NCBI GenBank assembly: GCA_035646535.1 | Contig: DASRPD010000035.1 | Coordinates: 1-50,013 of the forward strand | Reading direction: 5' to 3' | DNA: 50,013 nucleotides | From: DASRPD01 sp035646535 | GTDB taxonomy: Bacteria; Actinomycetota; Acidimicrobiia; IMCC26256; JANYLB01 | Part shown: positions 15,403 to 24,136 of the stretch, in pieces | Layout: the number at the start of each line of letters is the position of its first letter | Position numbering within the stretch: position 1 is the first letter of the stretch | Notes under the pieces: model-generated | Seen by the model: the letters and a program-made list of their open reading frames with translations, nothing else | What the model was told of the DNA's origin: nothing | The model's database searches: none | Made by a program: the position numbers and the translations under genes

Positions 15403-17541
15403 ATGAGCACGAGTCGAGGGCCGACCAGGCGAACCGGGGCCGCCAAGGCGTCGCGGCGGGCAACCCAGGCCGCCGTCGGCTCCGCGGCGTTCGCCTGGAG
15501 CATGCTCCTGCTCGGCGGCACCGCCCAGGCCGATGCACCACCCGACCCGCCGTCCGACCCGAACCCGAGTGGCGACTCCCTCTGGATCCCGGCGTCGCCT
15601 CCACCCGAGGCCGACGCCACCACGTTCGAATCGGCCCCGGCCGAGTCGGTCTCGGAGACACCCGCCGAGTCGGCCGAGCCCGCCGAGTCGGCCGCGGCAC
15701 CGTCGCCGACGCCCGCCGGACCGCCCGACCAGTCGACCCAGACGGTCGAGATCGCCAACGAGGGAACCGCCGTCGGCACGACCGGCTCCAACACCGCCAT
15801 CGGCAACAGTGCCGCGGGCGAGAACCAAGCAGACGAGTGTCCGACCGGCGGCACCCAGATCACGCTCATCTGCACCGCCACGCCGACGGGCGCGGCCGGT
15901 GTCGCCAGCGGCAACGCCGACGCGAACGGCTCGCTCTCCGACTCCGGCATCACCCAGGTCACCAACATCGTGGCCAACGCCGACGGCCAGGTGGACATCC
16001 TCCAGGTCGCGTTGATCATCAACATCGGCGTGGGCATGGCCAACTCGGGGCAGAACACCGCCGGAGCAGCCGGAGGGCCCTCACTCGGCGCGGCCGGCAC
16101 CGCGAGCGTCGGCACCGCGAGCATCGGCACCGGGATCGTCAACGTGACCGGCCTCCTGGCCGACACCCAGGTCGTCCAGGGCGTCACCATCGTCAGCGGC
16201 AGTGCCAGCGACCAGAGCGTGACCGTTCTCAACATCGGCATCGGCTACGGCAACAGCGGCACGAATCTTTCCGTGGGCTCGGTGCTCGGCGACGGCACCC
16301 AGGAGGTCGCGGCCGGTGGAGCCCCCGGAAGCGGCGAGGCAGCCATCGGGACCGGCGGCGCCGGCGCGCTCGGCGATCGGTCCGGTTCCCTGATCATGCA
16401 GATCGTCACCGTGACCGCCAATGAAAACGGCTCGATCACCGTCACCCAGCGGGCCGTGATCGTCAACTTCGGCCTCGCGCTCGCGAACTCCGGTGGCAAC
16501 ATCGCCGCGAGCGCGCTGAGCGCCGCACCTGCGGCCCAGCGCAGCGTGATCGAAGACCTCATCGCCGCGCTGTTCGGCCTCGACCCGGCCACGCTCTTCG
16601 GGGGCGGATCCGCCGCCATCGACACCGGCACCGCGTCCGCCACCGGGAACCAGTCCCAGTCGAGCATCCTGCAGCAGGTGACCGGCTCGGTGGGCGGTGA
16701 CGCGTCGGCGACATCCGACCAGAGTGCGTGGATCGGCAACTTCGGTGCCGCGCTCGCGAACTCGGGCGTCAACGGCGCCGCGGGCACCCTCGCGGTACTT
16801 CCCGATGGATCACCGATGGCCAACGCCGAGGCCATGGTCGCCCGGTTCCTCCAGCTCCTGACCAACCCCGAAGGTCTCGTGCCCGGCAACTCCGAGCTGT
16901 CGAGCGCGCTGGACCTCGGATCTGCGCTGCTCGACGTTCAGGGCAACATCGGGATGACCGAGATCCTCGCCGGCTTCGACGAGAGCGCTGCCTTCGGCGC
17001 GACCGACGGTGGCGTTCGGATCCGCCAGGTGACCGGCGTGTTGAACATCGCGATCGCCCTGGCGGACTCGGGCAACAACCTCGCGGTCTCCAACGTCACG
17101 GGCACCAACACCACCGGCGGCAGTGTCACCGCGCTCGACGCCGTGGCGAGCCAGGTACTCGGTCGAGCGACGATCCTCACCGGAACGGTGAACGTCGTCG
17201 GTGAGCAAGCCCGCGTCACTGTCTGTCAGATCCGCGGCGACGACGACTCCATCTGCCCCCGAGACGAGGTCAACCCGCCGGCGGAGACCGAGAGTGGCGG
17301 CGGTCCCTTCGTCGAGGCCGCGGTGGCGGCGACCGGCGCTCCGGCGACGGTATCGACGGTGGTGAAGCCGAACACGGTGCAGACCAACCCGGCGCAGACC
17401 AACGCGGCGCAGACCGGGCTGCCGACCACGGGCGCCCCGATCTCCCTCCAGGTGCTGCTCGGAGTAGCCGCGACCGGTGGGGGGATGGTGCTCCGACGCG
17501 CCGGCCGACAATCGGGCCGACGCGACCTGCGCACCACCTGA
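15403..17541 (+). CDS. LPxTG-anchored repeat-rich surface protein (712 aa)
   Basis: Exported cell-wall protein. The N-terminus has a twin-basic-rich region, a hydrophobic core (AAFAWSMLLLGGTAQA) and a cleavage site near AQA-DA. A Pro/Glu/Ser linker follows. The body contains repeats with the core NIGxGxANSGxN: IINIGVGMANSGQN, LNIGIGYGNSGTN, VNFGLALANSGGN, IGNFGAALANSGVN, LNIAIALADSGNN. Between them are IGTG/ATGN and Q-rich strands (ILQQVTG, IMQIVTV), suggesting a beta-solenoid. The C-terminus is a sortase signal: LPTTG, a hydrophobic stretch (LQVLLGVAATGGGMVL) and RRAGRQSGRR. The start ATG 15403 follows AGGGGA. It is a likely paralogue of the upstream secreted protein. No sortase gene is in the window. 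Role in adhesion or sheath formation is inference. Confidence 0.85.
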   Translation: MSTSRGPTRRTGAAKASRRATQAAVGSAAFAWSMLLLGGTAQADAPPDPPSDPNPSGDSLWIPASPPPEADATTFESAPAESVSETPAESAEPAESAAAPSPTPAGPPDQSTQTVEIANEGTAVGTTGSNTAIGNSAAGENQADECPTGGTQITLICTATPTGAAGVASGNADANGSLSDSGITQVTNIVANADGQVDILQVALIINIGVGMANSGQNTAGAAGGPSLGAAGTASVGTASIGTGIVNVTGLLADTQVVQGVTIVSGSASDQSVTVLNIGIGYGNSGTNLSVGSVLGDGTQEVAAGGAPGSGEAAIGTGGAGALGDRSGSLIMQIVTVTANENGSITVTQRAVIVNFGLALANSGGNIAASALSAAPAAQRSVIEDLIAALFGLDPATLFGGGSAAIDTGTASATGNQSQSSILQQVTGSVGGDASATSDQSAWIGNFGAALANSGVNGAAGTLAVLPDGSPMANAEAMVARFLQLLTNPEGLVPGNSELSSALDLGSALLDVQGNIGMTEILAGFDESAAFGATDGGVRIRQVTGVLNIAIALADSGNNLAVSNVTGTNTTGGSVTALDAVASQVLGRATILTGTVNVVGEQARVTVCQIRGDDDSICPRDEVNPPAETESGGGPFVEAAVAATGAPATVSTVVKPNTVQTNPAQTNAAQTGLPTTGAPISLQVLLGVAATGGGMVLRRAGRQSGRRDLRTT

Positions 17542-17581
17542 TCCCGGACTCGGCATGGGCGGCATCGTGCCGCGGCCTTTT

Positions 17582-17598
17582 CCTCAGCTCCTCTGAGG
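17582..17598 (+). promoter_or_regulatory. hairpin overlapping the Shine-Dalgarno of the OmpR-type gene
   Basis: CCTCAG (17582-17587), loop CTCCT, CTGAGG (17593-17598). The right arm contains the start of GAGGTGA (17595-17601), a near-perfect Shine-Dalgarno six bases before the GTG at 17608. Folding would hide the ribosome site. It could also act as a weak terminator for the surface-protein gene. Confidence 0.45.
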
Positions 17599-17607
17599 TG
17601 ATACACA

Positions 17608-18570
17608 GTGGCGGTATCGCAGGTCCGGACACCTCTGGGAGGCAGTGTGGGCTTGGCAGCCGGCGAACCCATCGCCCGGTCGCGCGTCAGGTCTCCGACC
17701 GCGGCGGAACCATCGACGATCCTCATCGCCCTGGGGGACCCGGCCCGGGCGGGCCGCCTGGCGCGCGCGTGCGCCTCGCGCAACCTCCTTCCGTCCCTGG
17801 CGTTCACGACGGACCAGGTCGCTCGCTACGCGCGCTGCGCCCAGTTCGACCTCGTGCTGTGCGGCCTCACCAGCCGGGCTCACGTCACGTCGACGGTTGC
17901 AGCGGTCCGGCGCTTCGCGGATCCGATCGTCGTGCTCTTGGACCGCGAAGAGCTCCCGAACTCGGAGCTGGCCGAGCTCGGCGTGCTCGCCGGCATCGCC
18001 ACCTCGGCGGCCGACGACGAGGTCGCCTCTCGGATCGCCGCGCTGGTGTTGCTCCATCGGCGTGAGGTGTCGAGCGAGCCGCTGCGCTGGGGACCGCTCG
18101 AGCTGGACGAGTCGCGTCGGGGGGCCCGCTGGCGGGGCGAGTCGCTCGGTCTGACCCCGATCCAGTTCAAGCTGCTGGTCGCGCTGGCCCGAGCCCGCGG
18201 GGCCGTCATGTCACATCTGCAGCTCGCCGAGCTGGTGTGGGGCGCCGTCCCGGTCGACGACGGCGATCGGGTCGTGGCCCACGTCCGGCGCATACGAGCG
18301 AAGCTCGAACCGGATCCGTCGCACCCCGCGTTCCTCCTCACCGCGCGCGGCGAGGGCTTCCGGCTCGCGGATCTCGGAGAGATCGAGGACCGCCGGCGCG
18401 ACGATCGGTCGCCCGCCCGGCAACGCGGACGGCAACGCCACCGCTCATCCGGCGCGGGCCGACGGTCCGTCGGGTCCGGTGCCGCTCAGCCGCTGCGCGA
18501 GGACGAGGTGCTTCAGGCAGTGTGGCCGATGGGTACGCCCGACGTCCAGGCGGAGAAGAGCCGCTCGTAG
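17608..18570 (+). CDS. OmpR/PhoB-type winged-helix DNA-binding protein with degenerate receiver-like N-domain (320 aa)
   Basis: Transcription regulator. The C-terminal half has a clear Trans_reg_C winged helix, residues about 165-255: WGPLELDESRRGARW, GLTPIQFKLLVALARARGAV, AELVWGA and the recognition region VVAHVRRIRAKLEPD, ending LLTARGEGFRLAD. The N-terminal ~120 residues resemble a response-regulator receiver fold (STILIALGDPARAGRLARAC, FDLVLCGLT, PIVVLLDREE) but lack a clear phosphoacceptor aspartate cluster. No histidine kinase is adjacent. The GTG at 17608 has GAGGTGA six bases upstream; a second GTG at 17647 with GGGAGG is possible. The arginine-rich last ~65 residues overlap the convergent ABC gene by 58 bases. 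It follows the surface-protein gene and may regulate it. Confidence 0.82.
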   Translation: MAVSQVRTPLGGSVGLAAGEPIARSRVRSPTAAEPSTILIALGDPARAGRLARACASRNLLPSLAFTTDQVARYARCAQFDLVLCGLTSRAHVTSTVAAVRRFADPIVVLLDREELPNSELAELGVLAGIATSAADDEVASRIAALVLLHRREVSSEPLRWGPLELDESRRGARWRGESLGLTPIQFKLLVALARARGAVMSHLQLAELVWGAVPVDDGDRVVAHVRRIRAKLEPDPSHPAFLLTARGEGFRLADLGEIEDRRRDDRSPARQRGRQRHRSSGAGRRSVGSGAAQPLREDEVLQAVWPMGTPDVQAEKSRS

Positions 18571-20315
18571 TGGCCGCCCCGGGCCAGCAGCTCGGTGTGC
18601 GGCCCGATCTCGACGAGACGACCGTCGTCGACGACCGCGATGCGATCACAGCGGGCCGCGGTCGACAGGCGATGGGCGACGACGACGACCGTGCGACCGG
18701 CCATGAGTCGTTCGAGCGCGCGCTCCACGATCACCTCGGTGCCGGGGTCGAGGTTCGACGTCGCCTCGTCGAGCACCAGCACGGCCGGGTCCGCCAGGGC
18801 AGCGCGTACCAGCGACACGAGCTGGCGCTCCCCTCCAGAGAGGCGGGACCCTCGCTCACGCACCTCGGTCTCGACACCGTCGGGCATCGCCGCGAAGCGG
18901 TCGGTCAGATCGAGTGCGTCGATCGCGGTGTCGATCTCGGCGTCGGAGGCATCAGCCCGCCCGATGCGGATGTTCTCGCGGATGGTGCCCGCGAACAGGA
19001 AGCCTTCCTGGGGCACGACGATGATCCGCTCCCGCAGTGACCGGAGCGTGGCATCACGGAGGTCGACGTCGCCGTAGCTCACCGAGCCGATGTCCGGATC
19101 GTAGAAGCGGACGAGGAGCTTCGCGAGCGTCGACTTGCCCGCGCCGGTCGGACCGACCAGGGCCAGTCGCTCGCCCGTCGCGATCGTGAGCGTGACGTCG
19201 CGCAGCACGTAGGCCTCGTCGACGTACGCGAACGACACGTCGTCGACGGAAAGGACGCCCGACGGGGCCAGGTCGACCGCGCCGGCACGTTCGGTGATCG
19301 ACGACTTGGTGTCGAGCAGGCCGAACAGCTTGTGCAGCGCGGCGCCGGCCTTCTGCACGGTGTCGTACAGCTGGGAGAGCTGCTGGATCGGCTCGAAGAG
19401 GTTGTTGAGGTAGAGCACGAAGGCGGCGACGACACCGACCTCCACCCAGCCGCGGTCGACGAAGCCGCCGCCGATCCCGATGATCATCGCGATCCCGACG
19501 ACGCCGATGAACTCCATGAACGGGAAGTAGCGCACCGAGATGCGCACCGTCTCGAGGTTCGCGTCGTACTGCGCCTCGTTCGTCTCGAAGAACCGCCGGG
19601 TGAAGGCCCGCTCGCGCCCGAAGGCCTGCACGACCCGTACGCCGGCGAGCCCCTCCTGCAGGGTGGCGAGGTTTGTCGCGACACGGTCGCGGACCTCGAG
19701 GTAGGCCCGGTTCGAGCGGTTCCGGAACCAGCGGCTCGCGATCATCACCGGCGGAACGAGCACGAGGACGCACAGGGCGAGCTGCCAGCTCAGGAGGAAG
19801 ATCAAGACCAGCGCGCCGACGAAGATCAGCCCGTTCTGCACGAACGCGACGAGACCGACCGCAATGAGCTCTTGGAGGGCGTCGATGTCGGCGGTCATGC
19901 GCGACACCAGACGTCCGGTCTTCTCGCGCTCGAAGAAGTCCAACCCGAGCGACAGCAGGTGGCGGAACACGCCGGCGCGCAAGTCCCGCAGGAAGGTCTC
20001 GCCGACCGCGGCGACCTGTCTGATCACGAGCGAGCCGAGGACGACCGAGATGCACGCCAGGAGGAGGTAGATCGCGGCGACGGTGTTCAGCACGCGGGCG
20101 TCGGGGTTGGGATAGATCCCACGGTCGATCCCGATCCCCACGAGCCACGGACCCGCGAGCAGACAGCTCGTCTGTCCGACCAGGAGCAGTATCGCGACCA
20201 CGACCCGACTGCGGTATGGGCGCAGCGTCTTCCAGAGGCGCCGCAGAACTCCACGCGCTTCGTCGCGATCCAGCGCATCTTCGGCCGGGCCGCCCTGGAC
20301 CCACGCGCCTCTCAC
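18513..20315 (-). CDS. ABC exporter half-transporter, catalytic NBD subunit (600 aa)
   Basis: Type IV (ABCB-like) exporter subunit with an N-terminal six-helix transmembrane domain (residues about 38-330) and a C-terminal nucleotide-binding domain. Seen: Walker A GPTGAGKST, Q-loop VPQEGFLFAG, signature RLSGGERQ, Walker B VLVLDEATSNLD with the catalytic Glu, and H-loop VVAHRLST. The ATG at 20315 overlaps the upstream half-transporter's stop by four bases (ATGA), so the two are coupled and most likely form a heterodimer. Export of lipids, peptides or drugs is possible; substrate is unknown. The 3' end overlaps the convergent OmpR-type gene. Confidence 0.93.
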   Translation of the reverse strand: MRGAWVQGGPAEDALDRDEARGVLRRLWKTLRPYRSRVVVAILLLVGQTSCLLAGPWLVGIGIDRGIYPNPDARVLNTVAAIYLLLACISVVLGSLVIRQVAAVGETFLRDLRAGVFRHLLSLGLDFFEREKTGRLVSRMTADIDALQELIAVGLVAFVQNGLIFVGALVLIFLLSWQLALCVLVLVPPVMIASRWFRNRSNRAYLEVRDRVATNLATLQEGLAGVRVVQAFGRERAFTRRFFETNEAQYDANLETVRISVRYFPFMEFIGVVGIAMIIGIGGGFVDRGWVEVGVVAAFVLYLNNLFEPIQQLSQLYDTVQKAGAALHKLFGLLDTKSSITERAGAVDLAPSGVLSVDDVSFAYVDEAYVLRDVTLTIATGERLALVGPTGAGKSTLAKLLVRFYDPDIGSVSYGDVDLRDATLRSLRERIIVVPQEGFLFAGTIRENIRIGRADASDAEIDTAIDALDLTDRFAAMPDGVETEVRERGSRLSGGERQLVSLVRAALADPAVLVLDEATSNLDPGTEVIVERALERLMAGRTVVVVAHRLSTAARCDRIAVVDDGRLVEIGPHTELLARGGHYERLFSAWTSGVPIGHTA

Positions 20316-22090
20316 GCGGAGACCTCGGCGTCGCCGGAACCGACGGCCTTCAACGGCTCCGCGTGGGCGAGCACCTCGCAGTAGCGCGCCGACGACGCGA
20401 GGAGAGACTCGTGGGTGCCCTCGGCCACGACGCGGCCGGCATCCATGAGCACGACCCGATCGGCGAGCGCGATCGTGGCCGGGCGGTGGGCGATGATCAG
20501 CGTGGTGCGGCCCCCCATCACCTCTTGGAGCGCGGCACGGATCTCGTGCTCCTTCGTCGGGTCGACCGCGGATGTTGCGTCATCGAGGATCAGGATCTGC
20601 GGCTCGGCGAGGATCGCCCGCGCGATCGCGATGCGCTGTCGCTGCCCGCCCGACAGCGAGTAGCCGTGCTCACCGATCACGGTCTCGTACCCGTCGGCCA
20701 GCGCCTCGATGAAACCGTCGGCGCCGGCAAGCGCCGCGGCGCGCCGAACCTGGTCCATCGTCGCCTCGGGCTCCGCGAACGCGATGTTCTCCCGGATCGA
20801 GTCCGAGAAGAGAAACGTGTCGTCGAACACGATCCCGACGTCGCGCCGCAACGCCGCGACCCGCACGTCGCGTACGTCGGCGCCATCCACCAACACCCGC
20901 CCGTCGAGCACGTCGTAGAAGCGCGGCAACAGACGCGCGACGGTCGTCTTGCCACAGCCGGTCGAGCCCACCAGCGCGACGGCCTCACCGGCGGCGATGT
21001 CGAGATCGAACCCGTCGAGCACGGTCGGGCCGTCGCCGTAGCCGAAGGACACCTGCTCGAAGCGAATGCTGCCGCCACCGCGTCCGGGGTCACCGGCGCC
21101 GTGTCGGTTCGAGATGGCGGGGTCGGTCGAGAGGATCTCCTGGATGCGACCGCCGGCCGACGATGCACGCGACGCGGTCGCCAACAGCATGCCGAGCATC
21201 CGCAGCGGCCAGATCAGCATGAGCACGAACGAGTTGAACGCCACGAGATCGCCGACCTCGAGCTGATCGTTCAGGACCTGGTGGCCCCCGTACCAGAGGA
21301 TGGCGACGAGCGCGAGCGTGGGGATGAAGTCGACGAGCGGCAGGAACAAGGCGCGCAGCCGGGCCGCCGCGAGCGCGCGGTCGAGGACCGAATCGGCCTC
21401 GTGTTCCAAGGCACTCACCTGGGTCTTCTCGGAGCCGAATCCCTTGACGACGCGGACACCGGAAACGGATTCCTCGACCACTCCGGAGAGATCACCGAGC
21501 TCCTCCTGGAGGGCGAGGTTGACCGGCTGGATCTTGCGCGAGAAGCGCGACGCGGCGATCAGCAACAGCGGCATCAGCGCGAGCACCAGGAGCGCCAGAC
21601 CGACCGAGTAGTACAAGAGGATGCTGATGACCGCAATCATCGTGAGTGTGGCCGCGACGGTGAGCGGCAACAGGATCACGACGGTGTGGATCTGTTGGAT
21701 GTCGGTGTTCGCGCGCGCCATGAGCTGGCCGGTCTGAGCTTCGTCGTGGAACGCGAAGTGCAGACGTTGGAGGTGGGCAAACAGCTGCTGACGGAGGTCG
21801 GTCTCGACCCGGAGCGCGATCCGAAACGCCGAGTACCTCCGCCAACCGGTGCAGAACGCCTGGACGACCCCGACGGCGATCATGAGCCCGACAAATCGGA
21901 TCGTGGTGCCGGTCTCACCGGCGATCATCCCCTCGTTGATCGCCGCGGCGGCGAGAAGAGGGACGGTGATCTTCGCGGTGGTCCACAGGAATCCGGCGGC
22001 GATGCCGCTGACGACCCACCACCACTGCGTGCGCGTGGCTCCGAACATCAGGGCCCACCCGGCCCGGCGGGCCGTCCGCTCGCTGTCCAC
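20312..22090 (-). CDS. ABC exporter half-transporter, degenerate NBD subunit (592 aa)
   Basis: Partner of the downstream ABC subunit. The transmembrane domain runs from about residue 20 to 310; the NBD has Walker A GSTGCGKTT, signature SLSGGQRQRIAIARAIL, Walker B ILILDDATSAVD and H-loop IIAHRPATI. The residue after Walker B is Asp instead of the catalytic Glu. In heterodimeric exporters of the BmrCD/TM287-288 type this change marks the degenerate ATP site, so the pair probably has one active and one regulatory site. The start is GTG at 22090 with GGAGG three to four bases upstream. The stop overlaps the next start as ATGA. Confidence 0.93.
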   Translation of the reverse strand: MDSERTARRAGWALMFGATRTQWWWVVSGIAAGFLWTTAKITVPLLAAAAINEGMIAGETGTTIRFVGLMIAVGVVQAFCTGWRRYSAFRIALRVETDLRQQLFAHLQRLHFAFHDEAQTGQLMARANTDIQQIHTVVILLPLTVAATLTMIAVISILLYYSVGLALLVLALMPLLLIAASRFSRKIQPVNLALQEELGDLSGVVEESVSGVRVVKGFGSEKTQVSALEHEADSVLDRALAAARLRALFLPLVDFIPTLALVAILWYGGHQVLNDQLEVGDLVAFNSFVLMLIWPLRMLGMLLATASRASSAGGRIQEILSTDPAISNRHGAGDPGRGGGSIRFEQVSFGYGDGPTVLDGFDLDIAAGEAVALVGSTGCGKTTVARLLPRFYDVLDGRVLVDGADVRDVRVAALRRDVGIVFDDTFLFSDSIRENIAFAEPEATMDQVRRAAALAGADGFIEALADGYETVIGEHGYSLSGGQRQRIAIARAILAEPQILILDDATSAVDPTKEHEIRAALQEVMGGRTTLIIAHRPATIALADRVVLMDAGRVVAEGTHESLLASSARYCEVLAHAEPLKAVGSGDAEVSA

Positions 22091-22187
22091 GTTCCTCCGC
22101 GGTCGTGACGCGGCCGGAACGTGTCGGGATCGACACCAGAGGATCCGCAGCGCTCGAGCCGCCCGAAGAGTTTACCAGCGGCGCCGG

Positions 22188-24029
22188 TCAGCTCGCCTTG
22201 GGTTCTCGACCCTCGCCGTCACCGGCGGCCGCTGCGGCGAGGACATCAGTGATCTCGTCGCCGACGAGCTCATCGCGGGCCAGCAGCGCGTCACGGAGGG
22301 CAACGACGAGTGGCCGGTGTTCATCGAGGAGGGAGCGGACGTCGGCCAGGGCCTGATCGAGGATCCGGTTCACGGCCCGGCGACCTTCGTCGTCGGCCAG
22401 GACGCGACCCACGATGCCCCCGGCCACCGGTGACGACTCGATGGCTTCGAAGCTCACCAGCGAGCCGGCCATCCCGAACGACCCGACCATGCGCGCCGCT
22501 ACCCGAGTCGCGGCGACGAGGTCGCTGCCGGGTCCGGTGCCCGACTCGCCGAAGAACAGCTCTTCGGCAACGATGCCGCCGAAGCTGATCTGGATCGAGG
22601 TCAACAGCTCGGAACGGGTCTGGGTGAAACGTTCCTCGGTCTCGGAATGCGCGAGCAGACCGAGTGCGTCCGCCCGTTTGATGATCGACAGCACCTCGAG
22701 CTTGCGACCGGCCCCGTTCAGATGCGCGACGACCGCGTGGCCGGCCTCATGGGTCGCGATCGTGGCCTTCTCGTCTTCGGTGTACTCGACCGGCTGCTTC
22801 AGCCCGATCTCTTCGGTGAACTTGGCCTGCTGGAGGTCGTCCCAGGCCATCGCATTGCGCTCGGCGCGCAGCGCCCACACGAGCGCCTCGTCGAAGAGGT
22901 GCTCGATCATCACCGGCGAGTACCCGAGGGTCAGCGCGGCGAGCTGGTCACGCCGGTCCTCGCGGTCGAGCTCGGCAACGTGGGCCTTCTTCGCCAGGTA
23001 GTAATCGATGATCTCACGGCGACCGGAACGGCTCGGAAGATCGAAGTGGATGGCACGGTCGAACCGCCCCGGACGAACGAGCGCAGGGTCGAGGTCCGCG
23101 GCCCGGTTGGTAGCGCCGATGACGAGGGTGTTCGACGAGTGCGGCGCGCGCTTCGGAATCTGGCGCGATGCCGGCAGGAACCGGTTCGCGAAGTCGACGA
23201 GCGCGCCCCACGTTCGCTGTCCCTTGGTCGGCTCGTCGAACGACTGGAGTTGCACGAGCAGCTCGTTGACGACGCCGGCAATGCCCTCACGCATGTCTCC
23301 ACGCTCGACGGTCGCGCCCGCCGGCCCGCGCGGGGGATCGTAGGCGGACGGGCTCATACCTCGCCGGGCGCCGGCGATCGCGTCGATCTCCTCGATGAAG
23401 CCGATCGCACCCCCCTCGCGGCGTGCAACCTTGCGCAAGGAGGTGAAGAAGGCGCGGACCTTGCGGTTGGTCTGGCCGTAGTACATGGACTGGAACGCGC
23501 TGGCCGACACGAACAGGAACGGAACCCCCGCCTCACGCGCCATCGCCTTGGCCATGTACGTCTTGCCGGTGCCGGGAGGGCCTTCGAACAGGATGGCCCG
23601 GCGCGGGTTGCCGCCCATCGAATCGCGGAACGTCTTGTACGCCAGGAAGAGATTGAGGGTGTTCACAGCCTCGTCGCGCACGATTCCCAGGCCGACGACA
23701 TCGGCGAAGCCGACGTCGATCTCGCCCGGTCGGTACTGCACGTGCGGCGATCGGCCCGCGAGCAGGAGAGGAACGACGATGACCAGGCCCAGCACGACGA
23801 CGATGACGAGGCCGGGGAGGTAGTCGGCCAGACCGGGGGGGATGGCGACGTGCGGCCGGTGGAGCTGGAACGGGTTGCCGGCGAGGAAGCGCACACCCAG
23901 CCACGCCGCGATCGCGCCGAGCACCACGAGGACACGAATCAACCGACCGCGGCGGCGATGCTCCCGGTCCTGCGCCACATCGCCAGGCCCGCTGACGATC
24001 GCGTCCTGCCCCAACATCCGGACATCCAT
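22188..24029 (-). CDS. FtsH-like membrane AAA ATPase / zinc metalloprotease (613 aa)
   Basis: ATP-dependent membrane protease. Two hydrophobic segments lie near the N-terminus (RVLVVLGAIAAWLGVRFLA; YLPGLVIVVVLGLVIVVPLLL). The AAA module has Walker A GPPGTGKT, a Walker B-like GFIEEIDAI and arginine fingers RPGRFDR. The protease has the zinc site HEAGHAVVAH and the downstream acidic ligand region GTGPGSDLVAAT. Compared with housekeeping FtsH there is an insertion of roughly 50 residues after Walker B (RRGMSPSAYDPPRGP to PKRAPHSSN), and the Walker B aspartate appears as Glu (FIEEIDA instead of FIDEIDA). It may therefore be a specialised paralogue. The ATG at 24029 is nine bases from GGGAGG; GTG at 24035 is the alternative. 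Confidence 0.9.
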   Translation of the reverse strand: MDVRMLGQDAIVSGPGDVAQDREHRRRGRLIRVLVVLGAIAAWLGVRFLAGNPFQLHRPHVAIPPGLADYLPGLVIVVVLGLVIVVPLLLAGRSPHVQYRPGEIDVGFADVVGLGIVRDEAVNTLNLFLAYKTFRDSMGGNPRRAILFEGPPGTGKTYMAKAMAREAGVPFLFVSASAFQSMYYGQTNRKVRAFFTSLRKVARREGGAIGFIEEIDAIAGARRGMSPSAYDPPRGPAGATVERGDMREGIAGVVNELLVQLQSFDEPTKGQRTWGALVDFANRFLPASRQIPKRAPHSSNTLVIGATNRAADLDPALVRPGRFDRAIHFDLPSRSGRREIIDYYLAKKAHVAELDREDRRDQLAALTLGYSPVMIEHLFDEALVWALRAERNAMAWDDLQQAKFTEEIGLKQPVEYTEDEKATIATHEAGHAVVAHLNGAGRKLEVLSIIKRADALGLLAHSETEERFTQTRSELLTSIQISFGGIVAEELFFGESGTGPGSDLVAATRVAARMVGSFGMAGSLVSFEAIESSPVAGGIVGRVLADDEGRRAVNRILDQALADVRSLLDEHRPLVVALRDALLARDELVGDEITDVLAAAAAGDGEGREPKAS

Positions 24030-24136
24030 GTCCACGGCCCTCCCAAGCCACCGCCGAGCGACGGCTCAGCCGTTGTAGGAGTGTTTCTACCCTGTCATTC
24101 CGGTGTCCGCCTTGGGCCACCCGGCCCACGCGGCTC

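Noticed and set aside
20216..22108. Plus-strand frame of 630 codons opposite the ABC subunit
   Set aside because: The minus strand carries all ABC motifs in order; the plus frame is its complement-derived shadow.
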